This document shows positions 7,112 to 15,343 of a DNA stretch of 16,312 bases, in pieces (within the stretch, counting starts at the first letter, position 1; every line of letters begins with the position of its first letter). The position numbers were made by a program, and so were the translations under genes. The notes under the pieces are model-generated. The model did not search any database. It was not told where the DNA came from and saw nothing but the letters and a program-made list of their open reading frames with translations. The stretch is from Thermoleophilaceae bacterium (GTDB lineage: Bacteria; Actinomycetota; Thermoleophilia; Solirubrobacterales; Thermoleophilaceae): contig JACCUC010000081.1 of assembly GCA_013812065.1 (NCBI GenBank), positions 1 through 16,312 of the forward strand. The letters run 5' to 3'.

Positions 7112-10086
7112 GAGCGCCCTCCGGGCGCGGCCCCGTTCCCGCCCCCGGCCATGCGGAGCACCTCGGCGAGGTGGAGCGCCCGCCGCCCCGTCCCGTCGGC
7201 GATCTGCGCGCGGCACGAGAAGCCGTCGGCGAGGATCAGGCTGCTCGGGTCGGCGGCGCGCACGGCGGGCAGGATGGCACGCTCCCCGATCCGCACGGAG
7301 ACGTCGTGCTTCTCAGCCTCGTAGCCGAAGCTCCCGGCCATGCCGCAGCAGGCGTCCTCGACGCGTTCCAGCTCGAGGCCGAGCGCGTCGAGGACGCCGC
7401 GGTCCTCTTCGAGGCCCATGATCGCGCGGTGGTGGCAGTGGGCCTGGACGAGCGCTCGGCGCTCGAGCCGCGGCGGAGCGAAGTCCGCGACCTCACTGGT
7501 CAGGAACTCGCTCAGCGTGTGGGTCTGGGCGCGCAGGCGGTGGGCGTCCTCGTCCCCGGGCAGCATCTCGACGAGCTCGTCGCGAAACACCGCTACGCAA
7601 CTCGGCTCGAGCCCGACGACGGGCACGCCGGCGTGGATCTGGTCGCCCATGCCGTCCAGCACCTGGCGCAGCGTGCGCCGCGCGAGCGTCAGCATCCCGA
7701 AGTCGTACAGAGGTCGGCCGCAGCAGAGACCCGCCGGCGGCAACTCGACCGCCATGCCTTCGCCCTCGAGCACCTCGACCGCGGCCTGGGCGACGTGCGG
7801 CGCGAGGTGGTTCGTGAAGGTATCGGGCCACAGCACTACGCGCCGCCCGCCCGGGTTGCCGGGGCCACGGCGCTCGAACCACGAGCGGAACGTCTCGGAG
7901 GCAAAGCGCGGCAGCTCGCGCTCGGGGGCGATGCCGCCGAGCCGCTTGACGAGATCGGAGAGCAGCGGGGCGTGGCTCACCGCGTTGACCGCCCGCGGCG
8001 CCCCGGCGGCGAGCCGCGCCCACCACGGAAACAGCCCGAGCGCGTAGGCCGCCCGCGGACGCAGCCGCCGGCGGTAGTGGTGGGAGAGGAACTCGGCCTT
8101 GAGCGTCGCGAGGTCGACCTGGGTCGGACAGTCGGCCCTGCAGCCCTTGCACGAGAGGCAGAGGTCGAGCGCCTCGCGGACCTCCTCGCTGCGCCAGCCG
8201 TCGTCGATCTGCTCGCCCTTGAGCATCTCGAACAGGAGGCGAGCGCGGCCGCGCGTCGAGTGGCGCTCCTCGCCGGTGACCATGTAGCTCGGGCACATCG
8301 TGTAGCCGTCGCCGAGCGTGCGGCGGCACTTGCCCATGCCGAAGCAGCGCTCGACCGCCGTCGCGAACGAGCCGCGGTCGCGCGGGTAGGCGAACTCGGT
8401 GCTCAGGTCGGGCGGGCGGTGGTCGGGTCCGGTCCGCAGGTTATGGTCGAGTGGCGGGGCGTCGATCAGCCGGTCGGGATTCATCTTCCCGTCGGGGTCC
8501 CAGATCGCCTTGAACTCGCGGAAGGCGTCCATGAGCTCGGGGCCGAACATCCGCGGCAGGAGCTCCGAGCGCCCCTGACCCTCGCCGTACTCGCCGGCGA
8601 GCGAGCCGCCGTAGGAGACGACGAGGTCGGCGGCGCTCTCCATGAACGAGCGGAGGTTGCGGACCCCGGCCGCGGTCTTCAGGTCGAAGTCCATCCGGGT
8701 GTGGACACAGCCCTGGCCGAAGTGGCCGTAGTAGACGCACCTGAGCTTGTGCTCGTCGAGCAGCCCCTGGAAGTCGCGCAGGTAGGCGCCGAGCTTGTCG
8801 GGATGGACGGCGGCATCCTCCCAGTTGCCCTCGGCCTCGAGCGCGCCGGGCGCGCGGCTGTCCCCCACGGCGCTCTCGCGCACGGTCCAGACCATCTTCT
8901 CGTCGACGGTCGACTCGAGCAGCTCGATGTTGCCGTGGAGCTTGTTCGCGCCGCGGTCGAGCGCGGCCACCGCTCCCTCGGCGCGCTCGCGAGCCTCGGC
9001 GAGGGTGTCGCCACCCCACTCGGCGAGCAGCCACGCGCGACCCAGCGGCAGCCGCTCCCGCTCGCGCGCGAGCCGTCCCTTGAACGCCATGTTCTCGACG
9101 AGCAGGTCGTTGAAGCCCTCGAGCCCGAGCGGCTCGTGGGTGAGGATCTCCGGAACGTGATCCGCAGCCTCGAACAGGTCGCGGTAGCCGAGCACAACGG
9201 TCACCCGGTGGGGTGGGCTAGGCACGAGCCGCACGGTGGCCTCGAGCACGTTCACGCACGTGCCCTCCGACCCCACGAGCGCGCGCGCGACGTGGAAGCC
9301 GCGCTCCGGCAGGAGCTCGTCGAGGTTGTAGCCCGAGACCCGCCGCGGGATGTCGGGGAAGCGCTCGCGGACCAGGTCGGCGTAGCGGTCGCGCAGGCCG
9401 CGCAGGCGGCCGTAGATCTCCCCCCGCCGGCCTCCGGCGGCGACGATCCGCTCGAGCTCCTCGTCGCTCGTAGCTCCGACCCGCATGCGCGTACCGTCGT
9501 AGAGCAGCACCTCGAGCTCATCGACGTTGTCGTTGGTCTTACCCGCCATCAGCGAGTGCGTGCCGCACGAGTTGTTGCCGATCATTCCGCCGAACGTGCA
9601 GTACTCGTGGGTGGCCGGGTCGGGGCCGTACGTCAGGCCGTAAGCCTCGGCGGCGTGGCGGACCTCGTCGCAGATCGCGCCGGGCTTGACGCGCGCGCGC
9701 CGGCGCGTGGGGTCGAGCTCGACGATCTCGTTCATGAGCTTCGAGTAGTCGAAGACGACCGCGACGTTCACGGTCTGGCCGCTCGGGCCGGTGCCGCAGC
9801 CGCGCGGGAGGATCGGCGCGCCGTGGCGCCGGCACGCCGCGACCGCCGCGATCACGTCGTCGGCGTCGCGCGGGACCACGGCTCCGAGCGGGACGTGGCG
9901 GTAGATCGAGAAGTCGTTGGCGTAGAGGGCGCGGGTGCCGGCGTCGAAGCGCACCTCGCCGCGGACCTCGCGCTCGAGCTCGTGCTTGAGCGCGCCGAGA
10001 TCGACGTCGGGCGGCGGCGAGACACGGCGGGGCGGACCGCCGCCGTCGATCGATCTGAAGGGCGGCTTGCCCGCCGCGGTGGTGAT
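7108..10086 (-). CDS. FAD-linked dehydrogenase fused to 4Fe-4S/CCG domains (YdiJ / D-lactate dehydrogenase type)
   Basis: A protein of about 990 residues. An N-terminal PCMH-type FAD domain (about residues 65-240, with PILPRGCGTGPSGQ and GGMIGNNSCGTHS) is followed by the FAD-oxidase cap (HFGQGCVHTRMDFDL, ending WDPDGKMNPDRL). Next come two 4Fe-4S cysteine clusters (CFGMGKC near 579 with a later MCP; CLSCKGCRADCP near 642). Last come two CCG repeats (GLCCGRP near 786; DACCGMAGSFGYE near 917). This layout matches E. coli YdiJ, reported to act on D-2-hydroxyglutarate, and related D-lactate dehydrogenases that feed electrons to the respiratory chain. No ATG, GTG or TTG is in frame near the expected N-terminus. 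AGGAGG sits seven bases before an ATC at 10086. The alternative GTG 10191 has no Shine-Dalgarno site and nearly abuts the divergent gene. Its stop overlaps the TSUP start, suggesting joint uptake and oxidation of a hydroxyacid. Confidence 0.9.
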   Translation of the reverse strand: MTTAAGKPPFRSIDGGGPPRRVSPPPDVDLGALKHELEREVRGEVRFDAGTRALYANDFSIYRHVPLGAVVPRDADDVIAAVAACRRHGAPILPRGCGTGPSGQTVNVAVVFDYSKLMNEIVELDPTRRRARVKPGAICDEVRHAAEAYGLTYGPDPATHEYCTFGGMIGNNSCGTHSLMAGKTNDNVDELEVLLYDGTRMRVGATSDEELERIVAAGGRRGEIYGRLRGLRDRYADLVRERFPDIPRRVSGYNLDELLPERGFHVARALVGSEGTCVNVLEATVRLVPSPPHRVTVVLGYRDLFEAADHVPEILTHEPLGLEGFNDLLVENMAFKGRLARERERLPLGRAWLLAEWGGDTLAEARERAEGAVAALDRGANKLHGNIELLESTVDEKMVWTVRESAVGDSRAPGALEAEGNWEDAAVHPDKLGAYLRDFQGLLDEHKLRCVYYGHFGQGCVHTRMDFDLKTAAGVRNLRSFMESAADLVVSYGGSLAGEYGEGQGRSELLPRMFGPELMDAFREFKAIWDPDGKMNPDRLIDAPPLDHNLRTGPDHRPPDLSTEFAYPRDRGSFATAVERCFGMGKCRRTLGDGYTMCPSYMVTGEERHSTRGRARLLFEMLKGEQIDDGWRSEEVREALDLCLSCKGCRADCPTQVDLATLKAEFLSHHYRRRLRPRAAYALGLFPWWARLAAGAPRAVNAVSHAPLLSDLVKRLGGIAPERELPRFASETFRSWFERRGPGNPGGRRVVLWPDTFTNHLAPHVAQAAVEVLEGEGMAVELPPAGLCCGRPLYDFGMLTLARRTLRQVLDGMGDQIHAGVPVVGLEPSCVAVFRDELVEMLPGDEDAHRLRAQTHTLSEFLTSEVADFAPPRLERRALVQAHCHHRAIMGLEEDRGVLDALGLELERVEDACCGMAGSFGYEAEKHDVSVRIGERAILPAVRAADPSSLILADGFSCRAQIADGTGRRALHLAEVLRMAGGGNGAAPGGRS
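7118..7122 (-). promoter_or_regulatory. Shine-Dalgarno site that decides the CTG start of TSUP subunit A
   Basis: GGAGG on the minus strand, inside the last codons of the dehydrogenase gene and six bases before CTG 7111. No other in-frame start codon is near it. Confidence 0.6.
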
Positions 10087-10093
10087 GGCGTTC

Positions 10094-10099
10094 CCTCCT
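10094..10099 (-). promoter_or_regulatory. Shine-Dalgarno site pointing to an ATC start of the dehydrogenase
   Basis: AGGAGG on the minus strand, seven bases before ATC 10086. A single-base difference (ATG in place of ATC) would make this a textbook start, so it could be a rare start codon or a base-call problem. Confidence 0.5.
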
Positions 10100-10214
10100 G
10101 TTCGCTCGAGGCGGCACTCTACGGGAGCGAGGCGTGGCCCTCGGTTTCCCGCGCCGCACGCCCGGGTATCGGCGGCCGCGAGCGCGCACACAGGCCCGAA
10201 GGGAGATGCCGACC

Positions 10215-10469
10215 ATGGCCAAGGACCACGGACCCAGCGTCAAGGACGACGAGCAGTACGAGAAGCTGCGCGAGCAGGGTGAGAGCAAGGAGAAGGCGGC
10301 CCGGATCGCCAACACCGACCGCTCCACAGCGGGGAAGCGCGGCGGCAGCTCCCCGAGCTACGAGGACTGGTCTAAGGACGACCTCGAGCAGCGCGCCAGG
10401 GAGATCGGCATCGACGGCCGGTCGAAGATGGACAAGGGCGAGCTGATCGACGCGCTGCGCAACCACTGA
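10215..10469 (+). CDS. Small Rho N-terminal-domain protein (DUF7218-like)
   Basis: An 84-residue, highly charged protein. The N-terminal half is MAKDHGPSVKDDEQYEKLRE followed by GESKEKAARIANT. A Ser/Gly-rich linker leads to a C-terminal Rho-N/SAP-like helix-loop-helix (residues 48-84: YEDWSKDDLEQRAREIGIDG, then KGELIDALRNH), which usually binds nucleic acid. ATG 10215 is chosen because AAGGGAG (10199-10205) lies nine bases before it; the ATG at 10206 directly abuts that site. Such proteins are common in actinobacteria next to unrelated genes, and their role is not established. The gene is divergent from the dehydrogenase and convergent with the DUF499 gene, with 23 bases between the stops. 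Confidence 0.85.
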   Translation: MAKDHGPSVKDDEQYEKLREQGESKEKAARIANTDRSTAGKRGGSSPSYEDWSKDDLEQRAREIGIDGRSKMDKGELIDALRNH

Positions 10470-10492
10470 GGCGGCGGCAGTACGGCCGCGCC

Positions 10493-13309
10493 CTACTCCC
10501 AGCGCTCCTCGAAGCGCACATCCTCGTCTTCCTCGAGATGCTGCCGCACGCGGTTCTGGAACTGTATGGGATCGATCGATTGCTCTTCGGCCGCCGACGC
10601 CTCGACCGACAGGCTGATCCGCATTCGGCCCGGTGAGGTGACGTCTCGGAGACCGGCCAACGCCTTCTGGAGGGTAAGGAGATCATCCTCCGTCGCATCG
10701 ATGGCCAGATGAACGCTGCGGCGATCCGTGGCCGCCAGCTCGATCACCGGCTTTTGGGGCGGCGACGAAACGGGCTCGCGAGCTCCCTCGCCGGTGGCAG
10801 GCACGGACTGAGCGCCCTCGGGTCCCGAGACGCTTGGCTGCAGCCGATCAGCGACCCTGGTGCTCAGTAAGGCCGAGCCCGCCCCGAGATCGATCTCTTC
10901 CGTCATCAAAGGTCGGCGACTACGAACCAGCGAAGAATCGCCCACTCGAAGCTCTTCGTCCTCCGCTGAGACGTCTACCGCGTAGGCGAAGAGCCCCTTC
11001 TCGACACCCTCCGCGATCGCCCCGCGAAGAGCCTCGAGCGACCACAGCTTCGTCAGCTCGAAGAACGTGAAGAAATGAGCCGCGAGCTCCTCGCACCAAG
11101 CAAACCCGCGCTCACCGAGGTGAGCGACGGCCGCAAGCCGAGCCGGAGTCAGCCGATCGAATACCTGATGCGAGAGCGCCTCCCGCACGCGCTCATGCAG
11201 ACCGCGACCGCCACCGAGGATGGTGCCCAGGTCAATCGTCTCAAAGCGAATCCCACTCTCTGGATCGGTGCCCACCGGGACCGCCACGCGACCGTAGGCC
11301 TGACTCATGAGGCTGGCCAGGCGGCGGTCGGCCGCCTTCGCGCGCTCGCGAAGCTCCTCTGCCTGCTCGGGTGAGAAGTTGTGGCGCGAGGAGCGTGAGA
11401 GAAGAGCTTCTATGGCGAGCTTCGTTCGCGCCGCCTGACGCGCCTGGTCGAAAACGCTCCCGTCGGGCTCGACCAGAGCCAGACCGTTCTTATGTCGACG
11501 AGGCGCGTCGCCACACTGACGCACGAATTCGGTGAGGGGCCCGTGCCCCGGCGTCCAGTCGGGCCGCAGGTATGCCACCTGGAAGGCCTGAACGCCGTCG
11601 CGGATGGCGGCGGAGTCGGCCGGCCACAGCACCACCCCCTCGCGCCGCGCGTCGCCGAGCGTGCTCTCGAGGCTCGCGCGCACGATGGCCAAGACCTCGT
11701 CGGCGCCGAACTTCTCCTGCTCTGTGAGGAGGAGCTTGTTGAGGTTGGGTCGAGGCTCGAACCGGTAACGGCGCCCGGTGTGGTGGAGGTAGAGCAGCGC
11801 CTCGCCACGGAGGTCGCCCAAAGCGGCGCGGAGGACGTTGCCGTCGAGACCGGGAACCAGCGTGGCGGCGATCACATCGCGCTCGAGCGCACCGCGGTCG
11901 TCGCCTTCGCGCGCCCCGAAGGAAAGCAGCATGATCGCAGTGGCCACCCGTGTACCGACGCGCAGACGCTCGAGCGTCGCGGCTTCACGGCCGAGACGAT
12001 CATCGACCGATCGCGTCCCCGCGTCGCCGGCGAGAAAGTCGGCGTCGATGACTGACGTGTACTGCGTCGACTCCCCCACCTGCTCGAGCAGACTCGCGCG
12101 GGTCGGCTCGTCGGCGATGTCGACGTCGCCCGGACCGATCAAGGCCTGAGGAGTGCGCTCGCTGCGCGCCGACCACAGCGCGTGGACGACGGTCGCCAGG
12201 AACTGAAGCGCGCCACGCGTGCGCTGATAGGTGGGCAAACTTCCCCAGCGCTGATTCATGAGGTCGAGCAACTCGGGATGGAAGGGGTAGGACTCCTCGA
12301 TCCGACGCTCGAGGTCGGCAGCCATCCGGCCGGCCTCGCGGCGCGCATGGTCGGTCTCGGCGGTGGCCTCGATCTCGGAGCGAAGCAGCGACCCGTACGA
12401 GCGCGCTACCTCGCGTCGCACGTCGTCATCGCCCACGCTGTCGAACAGCCGCCGCTGGACGACGCGCAGCACTTCGTCGCCGGTCACCGGCGCACGGCGC
12501 GCGTCGATCCGTGCCGAGATGTGCTCGAGCGCGTGGAGCAGTCCCTCCTCCTGAACCGCTTCGCCCACGCTCGCCTGAAGCGAATAGACCATCGCCGCCG
12601 AGCGCTGCTGGTTGACGGCCTCGGTCAGGTTCTGGAGGAACAGCATTGCCTGCTGACCCGCCGTCGCATCGTTCCTGCGAATAGCCTGGCCCTTGACCAC
12701 GTAGACCAGGACCTCGTCGAGCAGGACAAGCGTGGGCCGGCCCTCGAGCAGCTCGCCGAGCAGCTCGCCACCAGGCGGCACGCCCTCGTCGCCATCGACG
12801 AGCAGGCGCTCGTAGGCCCGCCACCCGCCGAGCTGGAAAGCAAGCTCTCCCCAGAGCGTCGAGATCCGCCGGCCGTCGACCTCGCGACCTCGCTGGGGGT
12901 CGAGGTACTCGCCGGAAAGCACGGCGACGCGGACCTCACCGGGGTCGGGCACCTCGGCGAGCTCGGGGACGTTCAGCGCCTGCGCTCGCGCGATCGCCAG
13001 ATGAAAGAGGGCGAGTAGAGTGTGCGTCTTGCCGCCGCCGAATGGGGTTCGCAGCTGGAGCACCCGATCGCCCGGCCGACCGGAGAGTGCGCCGAACACG
13101 TCGATGAGCAGCGCGCGCATGGTCTCTGTGAAGTAGGTCGAGGCGAAGAACTCACCGGGGTCGGCGTAAACCGCGGCACTGTCCTCGCCGCGGTAGGCGA
13201 CGCGTGCGAGGTTGGCTGCGTAGGTGCCCATGGCGAGGTCGCCCGAGGCGACATCGGGGTGCGGGCGGACCACCTCGGTCCAGGGGCGGAGCTGGTAGGC
13301 GGTCGTCAC
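10493..13309 (-). CDS. DUF499 P-loop ATPase of a phage-defence operon
   Basis: A 938-residue protein from GTG 13309, which overlaps the preceding PIN gene stop as GTGA; upstream residues in the frame look non-coding. It has Walker A RTPFGGGKTH (87-96), Walker B TLVLLDE (193-199) and the family-typical N-terminus (PWTEVVRPHPDVASGDL, about 9-25). The long helical middle is followed by a Pro/Ser/Gly linker (about 820-850) and a separate C-terminal domain of about 85 residues ending in an acidic tail. DUF499 ATPases occur with DUF1156 methyltransferases in defence islands, and the same ATPase group includes PglY/BrxC of Pgl/BREX systems. It is the last gene of this operon. The precise activity (DNA translocation or remodelling) is inference. 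Confidence 0.85.
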   Translation of the reverse strand: MTTAYQLRPWTEVVRPHPDVASGDLAMGTYAANLARVAYRGEDSAAVYADPGEFFASTYFTETMRALLIDVFGALSGRPGDRVLQLRTPFGGGKTHTLLALFHLAIARAQALNVPELAEVPDPGEVRVAVLSGEYLDPQRGREVDGRRISTLWGELAFQLGGWRAYERLLVDGDEGVPPGGELLGELLEGRPTLVLLDEVLVYVVKGQAIRRNDATAGQQAMLFLQNLTEAVNQQRSAAMVYSLQASVGEAVQEEGLLHALEHISARIDARRAPVTGDEVLRVVQRRLFDSVGDDDVRREVARSYGSLLRSEIEATAETDHARREAGRMAADLERRIEESYPFHPELLDLMNQRWGSLPTYQRTRGALQFLATVVHALWSARSERTPQALIGPGDVDIADEPTRASLLEQVGESTQYTSVIDADFLAGDAGTRSVDDRLGREAATLERLRVGTRVATAIMLLSFGAREGDDRGALERDVIAATLVPGLDGNVLRAALGDLRGEALLYLHHTGRRYRFEPRPNLNKLLLTEQEKFGADEVLAIVRASLESTLGDARREGVVLWPADSAAIRDGVQAFQVAYLRPDWTPGHGPLTEFVRQCGDAPRRHKNGLALVEPDGSVFDQARQAARTKLAIEALLSRSSRHNFSPEQAEELRERAKAADRRLASLMSQAYGRVAVPVGTDPESGIRFETIDLGTILGGGRGLHERVREALSHQVFDRLTPARLAAVAHLGERGFAWCEELAAHFFTFFELTKLWSLEALRGAIAEGVEKGLFAYAVDVSAEDEELRVGDSSLVRSRRPLMTEEIDLGAGSALLSTRVADRLQPSVSGPEGAQSVPATGEGAREPVSSPPQKPVIELAATDRRSVHLAIDATEDDLLTLQKALAGLRDVTSPGRMRISLSVEASAAEEQSIDPIQFQNRVRQHLEEDEDVRFEERWE

Positions 13310-13872
13310 CTGGCGTCGTTCAGCGGGTCGCGTGCGAGATCGGCGGTGGAAAGCTTCCCCCGCGTATACAGGCTCCGTGCATCGTCGTTTTGGTGGTCGG
13401 CCACCCGCTCGAGCTCCGCCCATGGCTCAATATGGCGTTGGCCTCGCGGAGCCCTGAGGCGCCATATCTGCGGTTTGACGGATGTGGTCTGTCGGCAGAC
13501 GTTGGGTAGATGCAAGAGGACGAGCCCGGTCGCTCGGAGCGGATCGTGGCCGGCCTCTTCGGCCACGACGAGGGTGAGCTTGGTCTGCATGAGCACGGCG
13601 AGCTCGCGGGGCAGGCTGAGCATCCCGGTGTCTGTCGTGATGAGACCATCCCAGCCGCCCCGCTGATGCAGGGACAGCACGATCTGCCAGTCGTCCACGC
13701 CCTCAACGAGCCGGGGGTCGATCCGCGCGAGGGGAACGAGCTCCGCCTCCGCGCGCAGATACTCCTCCAGTGTGTCGAGGACTGGCTGCGGGAAGTTCTG
13801 GTCAAGTGCGAAGCGCCTCGGCTCGCGACCGGCGCTCAGGCCACGTTGACGAGGTTGTCTTCGAGCTGCCAC
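13306..13872 (-). CDS. PIN-like toxin, VapC45/DUF5615-like
   Basis: Up to 188 residues. The PIN-type fold is suggested by spaced acidic residues in RRFALDQNFPQPVLDTL, EGVDDWQIVL and GLITTDTGML; counted from CTG 13839 these are D13, D49/D50 and D70. VapC-type PIN proteins are metal-dependent RNases that cut tRNA or rRNA. The gene directly follows a DUF433/MerR antitoxin, as in M. tuberculosis VapBC45. The C-terminus (about residues 120-177) is longer than in that relative. The start is uncertain: GTG 13872 overlaps the antitoxin gene by 37 bases with no good Shine-Dalgarno site. A CTG at 13839 overlaps the antitoxin stop as CTGA and fits where homology begins, but CTG starts are rare. Its stop overlaps the DUF499 start. 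Confidence 0.75.
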   Translation of the reverse strand: MAARRQPRQRGLSAGREPRRFALDQNFPQPVLDTLEEYLRAEAELVPLARIDPRLVEGVDDWQIVLSLHQRGGWDGLITTDTGMLSLPRELAVLMQTKLTLVVAEEAGHDPLRATGLVLLHLPNVCRQTTSVKPQIWRLRAPRGQRHIEPWAELERVADHQNDDARSLYTRGKLSTADLARDPLNDAR

Positions 13873-14564
13873 TCGAGATCGAGCGCCTCATCGACGGCAT
13901 TTCGGTCGAGGTCCGGGTAGAGCTCATAGACGCGCTCGCTGCTGAGCCGCCTCGAGAGCGCGGCGAGCGCTTGAGTCTCGACGCGACTTCGATGCACGTG
14001 CGGGGAGCCGGACAACTTGCCGGGGACTATGCGCAGACTCGGCCGGGGAGCGTGCAGGTCGGGGCCTCGGGCACCTTCATCGATCGAGAAAGGCCTGACG
14101 AGGTCCAGGAGATCGGCATCGAGGAGCGCTTGCCCCTCAGTCGTGAGGGGACGGCCTTGGGCGTTGACGTAAACCTCACCCGCTCGGTCCACCGCAACCA
14201 CCGGGTCTTCCTGCTCCGTCCAGAGTGTGAGATCGAGCTGTTGCAGAGTCTTCAGCGCGCGCCGCACCTTCGGCATGCTGGTCGCCGGAACGTCCGCGCC
14301 AGACGGTGCCTTCTTCTCGTGCCGGAGCCACTGGATGGTGCGCAGCCCCATGAGGTCGGAATAGGACCAGAGCTTGACGCTCACCGAGGAGACGCTGGGG
14401 ACGGCCACGCTCTTGCGGGCCCAATCGTAGACAGTCGACTTCGGCACACCGGACAGAGCGGCCGCTCGATCGGCCGGGTATGCGCCGCGGAGGGTCATGA
14501 AGGCAGTATCGCGCGAGGCTTCGCCTGCGCGCGTAGGCGGGCGCCTGTCCCAAGCGGTGGTCAT
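13836..14564 (-). CDS. MerR-type HTH plus DUF433 antitoxin, VapB45-like
   Basis: A 242-residue protein. Residues about 27-85 look like a MerR-type winged HTH (YPADRAAALSGVPKSTVYDW, then LWSYSDLMGLRTIQWLR). A central region follows. Residues 174-232 match the DUF433 pattern (RPSLRIVPGKLSG, then SSERVYELYPDLDRNAVDEA). This domain order and length (239 residues in Rv2018/VapB45) match the antitoxin of the M. tuberculosis VapBC45 pair. It should bind DNA to control the operon and neutralise the PIN toxin encoded next. The ATG at 14564 overlaps the preceding stop as ATGA; M23 is a weaker alternative start. It lies within a defence-type operon rather than on its own. Confidence 0.8.
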   Translation of the reverse strand: MTTAWDRRPPTRAGEASRDTAFMTLRGAYPADRAAALSGVPKSTVYDWARKSVAVPSVSSVSVKLWSYSDLMGLRTIQWLRHEKKAPSGADVPATSMPKVRRALKTLQQLDLTLWTEQEDPVVAVDRAGEVYVNAQGRPLTTEGQALLDADLLDLVRPFSIDEGARGPDLHAPRPSLRIVPGKLSGSPHVHRSRVETQALAALSRRLSSERVYELYPDLDRNAVDEALDLEWQLEDNLVNVA

Positions 14565-15343
14565 TCCTCAAGCCGCTCCGCAAGGTAGCCGACGATCTCG
14601 TTCTCGTTCCCGTGAAGGAAGGAAAACTGCTTGTCGACTACGTCGCTGAAGCGCGCGACGGCCTTGCGGTTGCGCGACGCCTGCTCCTCGTGGATTCCGG
14701 CCGCAAAAAACCTGCGCCCCCAGTTTCGGAACTGCTGGAGAGTGATCGTGGCGACGTTGATGGCGTCGTCGCTCGGCAGAGCGAAGACGGCAACCGGCCG
14801 CGGGTCCTCGTTGAGAAGGCAGGAGACCGGATAGAGAGCGCGTGGGTCGTGGTCGGCATCCACGTAATCGAAGTGGGCCCTCGACCCGAACTCTGAACCG
14901 AGCATGCGCCGAAAGTCCTCGAGAAACGTCGATCGCACCCGCTCTTGAGTCAGGTAGTCGAGGTCGGCGACGTGAAGGAGCGCCTGCGCGAAGCGAAGCA
15001 GCGAGCTACCCAGGTCGGCACTACTGGTTTGGAGGACGAGCTCTCCCTCGCGCTCCTCCACGTCGAGACGTCTCAGCGCGTCTTCGAGAAGCTCACCCCG
15101 CTTCCCTTGCTCGAGCGAGTCCACATCGAGGCCGTAGGAGAGGTGCATGAATGTGTGTCCCAGGTCCGTCCATTCGTAGCGATCGCCGTCGACTCGACGA
15201 AGACGGGTCACGAGATGGTCGCCGTCGGCGAACTGGAACACGGTCGACACGCGGCTTTCGCGCTCGCTGAGCGGTTCGACCTCGACGGAGCCACCGACGG
15301 TTCGGGCGAGGAGGCCGGCGAGATCCGGCTCGAGCACGCTCAT
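14561..15343 (-). CDS. DUF1828-like protein in the defence operon
   Basis: A 260-residue soluble protein with no signal peptide or membrane helices. The N-terminal 110 residues carry the DUF1828-like pattern: VSTVFQFADGDHLVTRLRR, then the W-T-D-L-G-H motif at 58-63 (YEWTDLGHTFMHLSYG), then SSADLGSSLLRFAQALLHVADL. The C-terminal half (about 135-260) has alternating strands and helices and a positively charged end. The biochemical role of this family is unknown; members are often found in mobile and defence-type gene clusters. Both ends overlap neighbours by four bases (ATGA), so it is made together with the 154-residue protein before it and the antitoxin after it. Confidence 0.65.
   Translation of the reverse strand: MSVLEPDLAGLLARTVGGSVEVEPLSERESRVSTVFQFADGDHLVTRLRRVDGDRYEWTDLGHTFMHLSYGLDVDSLEQGKRGELLEDALRRLDVEEREGELVLQTSSADLGSSLLRFAQALLHVADLDYLTQERVRSTFLEDFRRMLGSEFGSRAHFDYVDADHDPRALYPVSCLLNEDPRPVAVFALPSDDAINVATITLQQFRNWGRRFFAAGIHEEQASRNRKAVARFSDVVDKQFSFLHGNENEIVGYLAERLEE

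Noticed and set aside
7171..10446. A very long plus-strand open frame (over 1000 codons) across the dehydrogenase region
   Set aside because: It is antisense to a gene with clear FAD, 4Fe-4S and CCG motifs; its translation is Arg/Ala/Val/Glu-rich with no recognisable domains, typical of mirrored frames in high-GC DNA.
10470..10492. Possible bidirectional terminator between the convergent Rho-N and DUF499 genes
   Set aside because: Only a four-base-pair stem can be drawn and no T tract is present on either side.
12182..13018. A plus-strand open frame opposite the DUF499 gene
   Set aside because: Antisense to the Walker A/Walker B region of the ATPase; no domain recognised.
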